This document shows positions 45,642-54,656 of a DNA stretch of 64,000 nucleotides, piece after piece (within the stretch, counting starts at the first letter, position 1; the number at the start of each line of letters is the position of its first letter). The DNA comes from Kumtagia ephedrae (lineage in GTDB: Bacteria > Pseudomonadota > Alphaproteobacteria > Rhizobiales > Rhizobiaceae): contig NZ_PXYK01000010.1 of NCBI RefSeq assembly GCF_003012745.1, positions 120,705 to 184,704 on the forward strand. Reading direction: 5' to 3'. The notes beneath the pieces are model-generated. The model was not told the origin of the DNA. It searched no databases and saw nothing but the letters and a program-made list of their open reading frames with translations. The position numbers and the translations under genes were made by a program.

Positions 45642-46022
45642 TCAGGCCGACGCCCGCGCCTCGGCCAGCGCCTTGAGGTCGGCGGGCTTCAGCTCGACCG
45701 ACTCGCCGCAGCCGCAAGCCGAACTCTGGTTCGGGTTGCGGAAGGTGAATCCGGTCCTGAGCGTCGTCGTCTCGAAATCCATCTCGGTGCCGAGCAGGAA
45801 CAGTGCCGCCTCCGGCGCGACATAGACATGGGCGCCGTCGCGCTCGACATGGTCGTCGCCCGGTTTCGGCTCGGTCACCAGATCGATCGTATATTCCATG
45901 CCGGCGCAGCCGCCCTTCTTGATGCCGAGGCGGATGCCCGTGGCGCTGTCGCGCGTGTCGACGATCTCGCGCACGCGGTGTGCTGCCTGGTCGGTCAGGG
46001 ATATGACGGCGAAACGTCCCAT
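45642..46022 (-). CDS. sufA: A-type Fe-S carrier protein SufA
   Basis: A HesB/IscA-type carrier that accepts Fe-S clusters from the SufBCD scaffold and hands them to target enzymes. It has 126 residues. The three cluster ligands are in place: C39 (KKGGCAGM), C103 and C105 (SSACGCGES). In related genomes it is the last gene of the sufS2BCDS1XA operon; here it is separated from sufT by about 1.3 kb that holds a DMP19 gene and an opposite-strand toxin-antitoxin pair, so it must have its own promoter or long read-through. Confidence 0.94.
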   Translation of the reverse strand: MGRFAVISLTDQAAHRVREIVDTRDSATGIRLGIKKGGCAGMEYTIDLVTEPKPGDDHVERDGAHVYVAPEAALFLLGTEMDFETTTLRTGFTFRNPNQSSACGCGESVELKPADLKALAEARASA

Positions 46023-46144
46023 TCGGCATTCTCCATCTCGCGCGGGTTAAAGGCCCGCGGAAACTGTCTGTCCTTAAGATGGTGAAGATTCGGCCCCGGC
46101 GCAAGTTCCCCACGGTTTGCAGCGTTTTGGTCCAATTGCGAAAC

Positions 46145-46159
46145 ATCGCGAATTGCGAT
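46145..46159. promoter_or_regulatory. Operator candidate of the toxin-antitoxin pair
   Basis: ATCGC (46145-46149) and GCGAT (46155-46159) form an inverted repeat with five bases between, 10 bases before the toxin ATG and overlapping a possible -10 (GATAAA). A partly matching TTGCGAAAC lies just upstream. It suits autorepression by the XRE antitoxin. Confidence 0.5.
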
Positions 46160-46169
46160 AAATACAGCC

Positions 46170-46418
46170 ATGAAGGCCGTGGTGATCCTGCCTCCGGCGG
46201 CGAAGGCGCTGCGTAAGCACCGAACCGAAGCGGCGCGCCTGCTTGCCAAGATCGAGGCCTATGCGGTCGATCCCGCTGGGCAGGCCAACAATGTGAAGGC
46301 GCTTGCCGGATCGACGGCCCTGCGCCTGCGGATCGGCGACTATCGCATCGTCTTCGAGGAAACCGCCACGGAGATCATCGTGACCAAGATCGGACCGCGA
46401 GGCTCCGTCTATGAGTGA
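46170..46418 (+). CDS. RelE/ParE-superfamily toxin
   Basis: An 82-residue basic protein of the RelE fold, the toxin half of a type II toxin-antitoxin pair; such toxins usually cut mRNA on the ribosome. Typical features are the N-terminal helix AAKALRKHRTEAARLLAKIE, a central segment VKALAGSTALRLRIGDYRIV (the L-R-x-G-x-Y-R-x-x-F family core) and a final strand IIVTKIGPRGSVYE. The toxin comes first and the antitoxin second, as in HigBA-like modules. It is on the strand opposite to the SUF genes around it. The target is inferred only from the family. Confidence 0.88.
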   Translation: MKAVVILPPAAKALRKHRTEAARLLAKIEAYAVDPAGQANNVKALAGSTALRLRIGDYRIVFEETATEIIVTKIGPRGSVYE

Positions 46419-46427
46419 GCAGGATCG

Positions 46428-46793
46428 ATGAACAAGATCGTCTACTTCACATCACCCGGCGGCGACGAAATGGCAATCCTGCCGCGTGCGGAGCTGGAAT
46501 CACTGCGCGATGCGGCGGACCATGCCAAGGCGCTCGCCGACTATCGCCGCGGCAAGGTGCCCGGCCTCACGCCGGGACAGGCCCTGGCTTTCGCCGAAGC
46601 ACCATCCCCCCTCGCCTTCTGGCGGAAGTTTCGCGGTCTCACCCAGGCGCAGCTCGCAGCCGAGATCGGCATCGCGCAGAACTACCTTTCCGACCTGGAG
46701 AACGGGAAACGCACGGGCGACATCGCTTTGTGGATGCGGCTCGCCAAGGCGCTGGAAATGCCGGTGGAGGAACTCGTCGAGCCGGAGGACTGA
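46428..46793 (+). CDS. XRE-family antitoxin
   Basis: A 121-residue partner of the preceding toxin. The N-terminal 60 residues (IVYFTSPGGDEMAILPRAEL onward) likely wrap the toxin; the C-terminal part is a lambda-repressor-like helix-turn-helix: FWRKFRGLTQAQLAAEIGIA, then QNYLSDLENGKRTGDIALWM. It starts 9 bases after the toxin stop, so both are one operon. It should bind the inverted repeat at 46145-46159 and repress the pair. Order and architecture resemble HigA-type antitoxins. Confidence 0.88.
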   Translation: MNKIVYFTSPGGDEMAILPRAELESLRDAADHAKALADYRRGKVPGLTPGQALAFAEAPSPLAFWRKFRGLTQAQLAAEIGIAQNYLSDLENGKRTGDIALWMRLAKALEMPVEELVEPED

Positions 46794-46842
46794 TGGCGGT
46801 CGGTCCGTCCTCGTCCGGCCAAAACCTGTTTGCAAGATGAAG

Positions 46843-47307
46843 CTATTGCAGGCGGCCTTTCATCGCGGCGGTAGCGTATAAATCCAAAACAGCATAAATC
46901 TCTTTCCTATCAAGCGCATAATACGCCCCATCCAGTTCGTCGAAATTCATCGTCTTCCGATGGCCCACATCGCCAACCCAGCCAATGCGATCCCCTCGAT
47001 CCTCAGGGAAGGATTGCCCAAACCGATCGCGGGCTGCCCGTGCTATTTCCGCGCACTGCGGCAGTCCCATAGCCTCAAACCCACGGATCGCGCCGTTTAT
47101 CGTGATCCCATACGAGTTGAAGAAGTACTGATGGAAGCCCCCGTTCCGAACCTGCCAGTCCAGCAACTCCACGCAGATGACATTTGCGATCGCAGCAGGA
47201 AGTGCCGCTATCTCCGCGTGATACCTGGACGGCTCATCCAGGGCGTCGATGATATCATCGCCCCATCTCACAACGACCGCAGCCGATGGAGGCGTTTCGT
47301 CCGACAT
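46843..47307 (-). CDS. DMP19/DUF4375-family protein
   Basis: A 154-residue soluble protein. The stretch LDWQVRNGGFHQYFFNSYG is the core of the DMP19/DUF4375 domain, preceded by a helical VICVELL segment and followed by RGFEAMGLPQCAEIARAA. Members are found scattered in bacteria, often beside mobile or immunity genes; activity is unknown, although one structural study proposed a DNA-mimic role for a Neisseria DMP19 protein. The acidic surface fits loosely. It lies 29 bases after sufT on the same strand and directly before the toxin-antitoxin pair, interrupting sufT-sufA. Confidence 0.8.
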   Translation of the reverse strand: MSDETPPSAAVVVRWGDDIIDALDEPSRYHAEIAALPAAIANVICVELLDWQVRNGGFHQYFFNSYGITINGAIRGFEAMGLPQCAEIARAARDRFGQSFPEDRGDRIGWVGDVGHRKTMNFDELDGAYYALDRKEIYAVLDLYATAAMKGRLQ

Positions 47308-47336
47308 TGCCCCTCCGATGTCAGCCTACAACGGGC

Positions 47337-47729
47337 CTAATACCACCCCACCGCCACCTGCGCCTCTTCCGACATGCGGTCGGGGGTCCATGGCGGGTCG
47401 AACACCATGTTGACGTCGACGCCGGAGACGCCTTCGACGGTGCTGACGGCGTCCTGCACCCAGCCCGGCATCTCGCCCGCCACCGGGCAGCCGGGCGCGG
47501 TCAACGTCATGTCGATCTTGACCGAGCGGTCGTCCTCGATGTCGATCTTGTAGACCAGGCCGAGCTCGTAGATGTCGGCCGGGATTTCGGGGTCGTAGAC
47601 CGTCTTCAGCGCCGAGACGATGTCGTCGGTGATGCGCGCCAGCTCGTCGGCGGGAATGACCGAGGTCGACGCCGGAGCGTCGGCGCCGGGTTCGGCAGGG
47701 GTCGGGGCGGCAGAATCTTCCATGGTCAT
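47337..47729 (-). CDS. sufT: SufT/SufX (DUF59, MIP18-like) Fe-S maturation protein
   Basis: A 130-residue protein of the MIP18/DUF59 family that helps mature Fe-S enzymes. The core VSALKTVYDPEIPADIYELG (the D-P-E motif) is followed by LVYKIDI and MTLTAPGCPVAGEMPGW with the conserved C81, and by VDVNMVFDPPWTPDRMS. The N-terminal 25 residues are Pro/Ala-rich. Its ATG overlaps the TGA of sufS by one base (TGATG), so the two are translationally coupled. The longer open frame upstream belongs to sufS. In rhizobia it is called sufX. Confidence 0.92.
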   Translation of the reverse strand: MTMEDSAAPTPAEPGADAPASTSVIPADELARITDDIVSALKTVYDPEIPADIYELGLVYKIDIEDDRSVKIDMTLTAPGCPVAGEMPGWVQDAVSTVEGVSGVDVNMVFDPPWTPDRMSEEAQVAVGWY

Positions 47730-48976
47730 CACCCGAAGAATTTTCGCGCTTTTTCCAGCGCCTCGGCCAGAATATCCACCTCCCGGCGGGTATTGTACAT
47801 GCCGAACGATGCCCTGCATGTGGAGGTGACGCCAAAGCGTTTCAACAGCGGCTGGGCGCAATGGGTGCCGGCGCGCACCGCCACGCCCTGCCGGTCGATG
47901 ACCATCGACACGTCATGGGCGTGGATGCCCTGCAATTCGAAGGAGACGATGGCGCCCTTGTTTGGCGCGTCGCCGAAGATGCGCAGCGAGTTGATGGCGC
48001 GCAGCCGTTCATGGGCATAGGCCTTGAGATCGGCCTCATGCGCGGCGATGCGGTCGCGGCCGACCGAATCCATGTAGTCGAGCGCAGCCCCCAGCCCGAT
48101 CGCCTGGACGATCGGCGGCGTGCCGGCCTCGAAGCGGTGCGGCGGGTCGTTGTAGGTGACGGTGTCCTCGGTAACGTCGAAAATCATCTCGCCGCCGCCC
48201 TGGAAGGGGCGCATCGCCTCCAGCATGTGCTTCTTGCCGTAGAGCACGCCGATGCCGGAGGGGCCGTAGACCTTGTGGCCGGTGAAGACATAAAAATCGC
48301 AGTCGATATCGCGCACGTCGACCGGCAGGTGCACGGCCGCCTGGCTGCCGTCGACCAGCACCGGGATGCCGCGCGCGTGGGCGATCCTGACGATCTCCTT
48401 GATCGGCGTGATCGTGCCCAGCGCATTCGACATGTGGGTGATGGCGACCAGCTTCGTCCGCTCGGTCAGCGACTTCTCGAAATCCTCCAGATGCAGCTCG
48501 CCGAGGTCGTCGACGGGCACCCAGACGAGCTTCGCGCCCTGCCGCTCCCGGATGAAATGCCAGGGCACGATGTTGGAGTGATGCTCCATGATCGACAGGA
48601 CGATCTCGTCGCCGGCGCCGATGTTGGGCATGCCGAAACCGTAGGCGACGGTGTTGATGGCCGCCGTCGTGTTGGAGGTGAAGACGATTTCTTCGACGCT
48701 GCCGGCGTTGAGGAAACGGCGGACGCTTTCGCGGGCCTTCTCATAGGCGTCGGTGGCGGCGTTGGACAGAAAATGCAGGCCGCGATGGACGTTGGCGTAT
48801 TCGCTCGCATAGGCGTGCTGGATGGTGTCGAGCACCACCTTCGGCTTCTGCGCCGAGGCGCCGTTGTCGAGATAGACCAGCGGCTTGCCGTAGACTTCCC
48901 GGGCAAGAATCGGGAAGTCGCGGCGGATCGCCTCGACGTCGTAGGGTGCTGAAGTCACTTTCTGGTCCATACGCAT
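47729..48976 (-). CDS. sufS: SufS cysteine desulfurase
   Basis: Supplies sulfur from cysteine for SUF cluster assembly. It has 415 residues, class V aminotransferase fold, group II desulfurase. The cofactor lysine is K235 (FTGHKVYGPSGIG), the substrate-loop cysteine is C373 in RAGTHCAQPLL, and HHSNIVPW and the ANVHRGLHFLS segment are typical of SufS. No SufE is visible in the window, so the sulfur acceptor is unknown. ATG at 48976 is used, a TTG at 48985 and ATG at 48970 are alternatives. It precedes sufT with overlapping codons. Confidence 0.94.
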   Translation of the reverse strand: MRMDQKVTSAPYDVEAIRRDFPILAREVYGKPLVYLDNGASAQKPKVVLDTIQHAYASEYANVHRGLHFLSNAATDAYEKARESVRRFLNAGSVEEIVFTSNTTAAINTVAYGFGMPNIGAGDEIVLSIMEHHSNIVPWHFIRERQGAKLVWVPVDDLGELHLEDFEKSLTERTKLVAITHMSNALGTITPIKEIVRIAHARGIPVLVDGSQAAVHLPVDVRDIDCDFYVFTGHKVYGPSGIGVLYGKKHMLEAMRPFQGGGEMIFDVTEDTVTYNDPPHRFEAGTPPIVQAIGLGAALDYMDSVGRDRIAAHEADLKAYAHERLRAINSLRIFGDAPNKGAIVSFELQGIHAHDVSMVIDRQGVAVRAGTHCAQPLLKRFGVTSTCRASFGMYNTRREVDILAEALEKARKFFG

Positions 48977-49035
48977 TCTGCCCAATGCCGGCCCGCCCGC
49001 GCGGCAAACTGCCGGTCAAATCGATGCCGCGACGG

Positions 49036-49425
49036 TCACCCGTCGTAGCTGATGAACTCCATCAGCGACCCGTCGGGATCGCCGAAATAGACGCTGGTCC
49101 CGTCGCCTGACGCGCCGAAGCGCGGAACCGGGCCGAGCTCGATCGCGACGCCCTGCTCGTTCAGGTGGACGACGGCATCGGCGATCGGCCCGTGCCAGCG
49201 GAAGCAGAGGTCGCTGTTTCCCGGCTGGACCGGCAGTCTTGCCACCGGGTCGGCGGTGACGCCCTTGCCATGGCAGTTGAGCTGGCGGTCGCCCAGCCGG
49301 AACATGTAGCCGCCCTGGCGCGGGATCGCCTCGGCGCCGATGACATCGACATAGAATTTTCGCGCCCGCTCCCAGTCGGAGACGTGGATGACGCAATGGT
49401 CGAGTGATGTCGGCAGGCTAGCCAT
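49036..49425 (-). CDS. VOC (glyoxalase/dioxygenase-fold) protein inside the SUF operon
   Basis: A 129-residue vicinal-oxygen-chelate protein. Two beta-alpha-beta-beta-beta modules are visible; probable metal ligands are H10 (LDHCVIHVSD), H52 (LNCHGKG) and E123 (SLMEFISYD), the usual VOC positions. FGDPDGSLMEF is a strong family tail. It could be a glyoxalase, a resistance protein or an extradiol-type enzyme; the sequence does not decide. Its start overlaps the sufD stop by eight bases, and sufS begins about 60 bases later, so it is translated as part of the SUF operon. The operon in relatives usually passes directly from sufD to sufS. Confidence 0.85.
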   Translation of the reverse strand: MASLPTSLDHCVIHVSDWERARKFYVDVIGAEAIPRQGGYMFRLGDRQLNCHGKGVTADPVARLPVQPGNSDLCFRWHGPIADAVVHLNEQGVAIELGPVPRFGASGDGTSVYFGDPDGSLMEFISYDG

Positions 49426-50686
49426 GCTCGGCGAACCAGGTGTCCAGCTTCGCTTCCAGCGCGTCGACCAGCGCCTCGTTGTCCAGTTCCTCGATGACCG
49501 AGGCGACGAAGGCCTTCACCAGCAGGCCGCGCGCGGTCTTCTCGTCGATGCCGCGCGCCATCAGGTAGAACAGGTGGCTGCGGTCGATCTCGGTGACGGT
49601 GGCGCCGTGGCCGCACTGCACGTCGTCGGCAAATATCTCCAGCTCCGGTTTTGTCGAGAATTCCGCGTCGTCGGAAAGCAGCAGCGTGTTGCAGGCCATT
49701 TTTGCATCGGTCTTCTGCGCAAGCTGGTGCACGTTGATGCGGCCCTGGAAGACGCCGCGCGCCTTGCCTGTGACGACGTTGCGCACCAGCTCGCGCGAGC
49801 CGGTGTTGGCGGCGGCGTGGTCGAGCACCATTGTGACGTCGGTGTGGCCGTCGCCGGCGAGCAGGTTGACGCCGCGCAGCTGAAAGTCGGCGCCCGCACC
49901 GGCCACCTTCACCCGGATCTCCTGGCGCACCAGCTTTCCGCCGGCATTCATGACGAACAGCGTCAGCCTGCTGTCCTTGCCGAGCTCGGCGTTGAATTGC
50001 GCCAGATGGGTCGCCGTCTCCGGCTGCTCCTGCACGATCAGCCAGACGACGTCGGCGCCGTCGCCGACCGAGAGATTGCTGACGGAGGACGCGAGCGCGG
50101 CGCCGCTGCCGGCCTGGCGCTCGACGATGGTCGCCCTGGCGCCGGCGCCGACGCGCACCGGCAGGCGCACATGCGTCTGGCCGCCGGCCTGCAGGTTCTG
50201 CAGCTCGATCGGCGCCTCGATCTTCGCACCGGGCGCGATGTCGACGAACCAGCCGTCGCTGACGAAGGCCGTGTTGAGGAAGCCGATGGCGTCGTCCGCG
50301 TCCAGCGGGTCGAGCGCCTGGGCAAAGCTGCCGTCGGTCAGCTTGTCCGAAAGGTTCTGGAAGGTCACGCCGTCCAGAGCCGGCGCCTTGCCGCGCACGA
50401 CGCCGTTGAGCAGGCTGAGAACCTCCGAACCCTCGATCACCGGCACCAGCGGCTTGGGATTGGCGGTGGGGTCGTGGTCGGGCACCGAGGTCAGCAGCCG
50501 GCGCAGGTCGGTATAGTGCCAGGCCTCGACCCGGCGGGTCGGCAGGCCGTCCTTGATCGCCTCGATGGCGTCGTCGCGCTTGACCATGACCGCGCCGTCG
50601 CCGGGGAGTTCCGACAGGCGCGCGGCGAACGCCTCGACGAGTGCCGTCTCGGCCTGGGTGCGCTGCGGTGTTGCATGCATGTTCAT
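49418..50686 (-). CDS. sufD: SufD, Fe-S scaffold subunit
   Basis: Forms the SufBC2D scaffold with SufB and SufC. It has 422 residues, with an N-terminal helical region (to about 110), then a long right-handed beta-helix and a C-terminal helical domain. DDVQCGHGATVTEIDRSHLF (the conserved C and H near the SufB interface) followed by YLMARGIDEKTARGLLVKAF marks the family. The ATG at 50686 has AGGTG ahead, within the last codons of sufC, so translation is coupled. The VOC gene overlaps its end. Confidence 0.94.
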   Translation of the reverse strand: MNMHATPQRTQAETALVEAFAARLSELPGDGAVMVKRDDAIEAIKDGLPTRRVEAWHYTDLRRLLTSVPDHDPTANPKPLVPVIEGSEVLSLLNGVVRGKAPALDGVTFQNLSDKLTDGSFAQALDPLDADDAIGFLNTAFVSDGWFVDIAPGAKIEAPIELQNLQAGGQTHVRLPVRVGAGARATIVERQAGSGAALASSVSNLSVGDGADVVWLIVQEQPETATHLAQFNAELGKDSRLTLFVMNAGGKLVRQEIRVKVAGAGADFQLRGVNLLAGDGHTDVTMVLDHAAANTGSRELVRNVVTGKARGVFQGRINVHQLAQKTDAKMACNTLLLSDDAEFSTKPELEIFADDVQCGHGATVTEIDRSHLFYLMARGIDEKTARGLLVKAFVASVIEELDNEALVDALEAKLDTWFAEHG

Positions 50687-50695
50687 GATCGACAC

Positions 50696-51451
50696 CTATG
50701 CCGCCTCTTCGATGATCCCGGCATAACCGTTGGCCTCCAGCTCATGCGCCAGCGTCTTGTCGCCCGACTTGATCACCTGGCCGCGGTAGAGGACGTGCAC
50801 GGTGTCCGGCACGATGTGCTCGAGCAGCCGCTGGTAGTGGGTGATGACCAGGAAGGCGCGGTCGGGAGCGCGCAGCGCGTTGACGCCATCGGCGACGATC
50901 TTCAGCGCGTCGATGTCGAGGCCGGAATCGGTCTCGTCGAGCACGCACAGACTGGGCGCCAAAAGCTTCATCTGCAGAATCTCGGCGCGCTTCTTCTCGC
51001 CGCCGGAGAAGCCGACATTGAGCGGCCGCTTCAGCATGGCGATGTCCATCTCCAGCGAGGCCGCCGCTTCCTTCACGCGCTTCAGGAAGTCCGGCACCTT
51101 CAGCGGCTCCTCGCCGCGCGCCTTGCGCTGGGCGTTGAGCGCCACTTTCAGGAACTCCATGGTGGCGACGCCCGGGATCTCCATCGGGTACTGGAAGGCG
51201 AGGAAGATGCCTGCGGCGGCGCGCTCGGCCGGGTCCATCTCGAGCACCGAGTGGCCGTTGTAGAGGATGTCGCCCTCGGTGACCTCGTAGTCGTCGCGGC
51301 CGGCGAGCACATAGGACAGCGTCGATTTGCCCGACCCGTTCGGCCCCATGATCGCGGCGACCTCGCCGGCTTTCACCGTGAGATTGAGGCCGCGGATGAT
51401 CTCCGTGCCGGTCGAGGCGATGCGGGCGTGAAGGTTTCTGATCTCAAGCAT
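50696..51451 (-). CDS. sufC: SufC, ATPase of the Fe-S scaffold
   Basis: ABC-type ATPase that drives conformational change of SufB-SufD. It has 251 residues. Walker A is G36-P-N-G-S-G-K-S-T44, the signature is FSGGEKKRAEILQM, Walker B is LCVLDETDSGLDID with the SufC-specific DETDSGLD, and the switch histidine is in LVITHYQRLL. It is preceded by a 177-base spacer that contains a large palindromic repeat, unusual in this compact operon. Confidence 0.97.
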   Translation of the reverse strand: MLEIRNLHARIASTGTEIIRGLNLTVKAGEVAAIMGPNGSGKSTLSYVLAGRDDYEVTEGDILYNGHSVLEMDPAERAAAGIFLAFQYPMEIPGVATMEFLKVALNAQRKARGEEPLKVPDFLKRVKEAAASLEMDIAMLKRPLNVGFSGGEKKRAEILQMKLLAPSLCVLDETDSGLDIDALKIVADGVNALRAPDRAFLVITHYQRLLEHIVPDTVHVLYRGQVIKSGDKTLAHELEANGYAGIIEEAA

Positions 51452-51477
51452 TGGTCTTGTCTTTCGCTATCCATTTC

Positions 51478-51615
51478 CGTCATTCCGGGGCCGCGGAGCA
51501 GAACCCGGAATCCAGCGCGCCGTGCCAAGTCCAGTTATCTGCAACCCGAATGCGCATCTTGTCCTCGACTTTCACGCTCGGGATTCCGGGTTCCGCTTCG
51601 CGGCCCGGAATGACG
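51478..51615. repeat. Large palindromic repeat between sufB and sufC
   Basis: Left arm 51478-51513 (CGTCATTCCGGGGCCGCGG ... GAACCCGGAATCC) and right arm 51581-51615 (GGATTCCGGGTTCCGCTTCG ... CCCGGAATGACG) are inverted copies, about 35 bases each, with two mismatches and one extra G. A 67-base central part is not clearly paired. Similar CGTCATTCCGGG dyads are scattered as intergenic palindromes in rhizobial genomes. It could fold into one long hairpin in the SUF transcript. Confidence 0.8.
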
Positions 51616-51628
51616 AGCTTGGCACCAA

Positions 51629-53158
<1,530 letters not shown>

Positions 53159-53287
53159 CCATGCCGGGTTAAAGGCCCGACCGTTTTCAAACTATGGCAC
53201 CGCCAGGCGGCGTAGCCCTCATATAGTGTGTCCGGCGCGACATTCACGGGCCAAGGCCATCGTGTCGCAAGTCCAGGACGTGCGCGC

Positions 53288-54448
53288 TCAGGCGGCGCGC
53301 GAGGCGGCGCTGCGGCGCGCCGCGACCACCAGCGCCTTGTCGAAGCGCTCGATCTCGGCCATGCCGGTCGCCTCGCCGATGGAGACGCGCAGCCCGCCTT
53401 CCGGCCGCCCGATCCCCATGGCCTTCAGCACATGGCTCGGCCCGACCTTGCCCGACGAGCAGGCGGAGCCGGCCGAAACCGCGATCCCGGCGAGGTCGAA
53501 TGCAATCTGCGCCGTCTCGGCCTTGACGCCCGGTATGGCGAAAAACACCGTGTTGGCAAGCCGCTCGGCCGCCCGTCCGAAGATTTCAGCGTCCGGCACG
53601 TTTGCGAGGATCGCCGCCTCGATCCGCTCGCGCTTCGCCAGCACGGCGTCGATGCGGTCGAGCCCGGAAAAGGCCTCGCGCGCCGCCGCGCCGAAACCGG
53701 CGATCGCCGCTATATTCTCGGTGCCGGCGCGAAAGCCCTTTTCCTGGCCGCCGCCGCTCACCAGCGGAACCGGCATCATCAGGTCGGAAACGCCGACGAA
53801 GGCTCCCGCCCCTTTCGGGCCGCCGATCTTGTGCGCGGATAGGATGAGGAAGTCGCCGCAACTGTTCGTGATATCGAGCTGAATACGCCCCGCCGCCTGC
53901 ACGGCATCGACGACGAGAACGCCGCCAGCGGCCTTGACGATCCGTGCGGCCTCGGCAATCGGCTGGATGACGCCGGTCTCGTTGTTGGCCGCGTGCACAG
54001 CCACCAGCGGAAATCCCTCCTGGCGGTCATGCGCGGCAAGCGCGGCCGCCAGTCCGGCCAGGTCGAGCATGCCGTTGCCGCCGACGCCGATCCGGCTGAC
54101 GCGCTCCGCCGGAAAGCGGCCGCCGGAGAGGATGCAGGGGTGATCGGCGGCGCAGACATAAAGGTGCGATGCCCGCAGCGGGCTGCGTCCCATGCGCCAG
54201 TCCGGCGTGAGCAGCGTCGATGCCGCCTCGGTGGCGCCGGAGGTGAAGACGACGTGCTCGGCCTTCGCTCCCACAAGCGTGGCGACGTCGGCGCGAGCCG
54301 CCTCGACCAGCCGCCGCGCGGCGCGGCCCTCGGCATGCACCGACGAGGCGTTGCCGGCGCCGTCGAGCGCGGCAAGCATGGCCGCCCGCGCCGCGGCAAG
54401 CAGCGGCGCGCTGGCATTGTAGTCGAGATAGGCTCGCGGCTCGGCCAT
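53288..54448 (-). CDS. sufS2: Second cysteine desulfurase (NifS/IscS-like), first gene of the SUF operon
   Basis: Class V PLP enzyme of group I cysteine desulfurases. It has 386 residues. YLDYNASAPLL and NASSVHAEGRAARR near the N-terminus, HAANNETGVIQPIAEA, cofactor lysine K207 (LSAHKIGGPKG), RAGTENIAAIAGFG and active cysteine C330 (SAGSACSSGKVGPS) are typical. It differs from the SufS at 47.7 kb, so the operon encodes two desulfurases, as in the Agrobacterium/Rhizobium sufS2BCDS1XA operons. The ATG at 54448 is chosen; a promoter lies at 54519-54548. Confidence 0.93.
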   Translation of the reverse strand: MAEPRAYLDYNASAPLLAAARAAMLAALDGAGNASSVHAEGRAARRLVEAARADVATLVGAKAEHVVFTSGATEAASTLLTPDWRMGRSPLRASHLYVCAADHPCILSGGRFPAERVSRIGVGGNGMLDLAGLAAALAAHDRQEGFPLVAVHAANNETGVIQPIAEAARIVKAAGGVLVVDAVQAAGRIQLDITNSCGDFLILSAHKIGGPKGAGAFVGVSDLMMPVPLVSGGGQEKGFRAGTENIAAIAGFGAAAREAFSGLDRIDAVLAKRERIEAAILANVPDAEIFGRAAERLANTVFFAIPGVKAETAQIAFDLAGIAVSAGSACSSGKVGPSHVLKAMGIGRPEGGLRVSIGEATGMAEIERFDKALVVAARRSAASRAA

Positions 54449-54518
54449 CGTCACCCGGCTTGGATCAGGCAAATCGGATCGCGTCGCAATTTCCTTGAAC
54501 TTGCGCCGCAAGACATCC

Positions 54519-54548
54519 TATCTACCCGACAAATTGCCCGTCTGTCAG
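54519..54548 (-). promoter_or_regulatory. Promoter of the SUF operon
   Basis: On the minus strand CTGACA (plus 54543-54548) and TAGATA (54519-54524) are 18 bases apart, about 65 bases before the first desulfurase start. A dyad CTAAACTAGCTTTTAG lies just upstream of the -35 box. Confidence 0.55.
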
Positions 54549-54560
54549 TTTTGAACGGTT

Positions 54561-54576
54561 CTAAACTAGCTTTTAG
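54561..54576. promoter_or_regulatory. Operator-like dyad upstream of the SUF promoter
   Basis: CTAAACTAGCTTTTAG has CTAAA and TTTAG ends and a TAGC centre, close to a palindrome, 12 bases beyond the -35 box. SUF operons of rhizobia are controlled by RirA and IscR (Rrf2-type); no TGA-N9-TCA site was found in the region, so this is only a candidate activator or repressor site. Confidence 0.4.
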
Positions 54577-54656
54577 GTAGACGCGCCCCCCGCGTCAAGG
54601 CCGAAGCCCCGGTTGTCGCCGGCGGCCGACGGCAAAGTCGGAATGTGGAGTAAGGA

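Noticed and set aside
46795..46842. Possible third gene of the toxin-antitoxin operon
   Set aside because: Only 48 bases remain before the DMP19 stop on the other strand and no ribosome site is visible.
54449..54656. Search for a RirA/iron box (TGA-N9-TCA) at the SUF promoter
   Set aside because: No match was found by eye; only a different CTAAA/TTTAG dyad is present, reported at low confidence.
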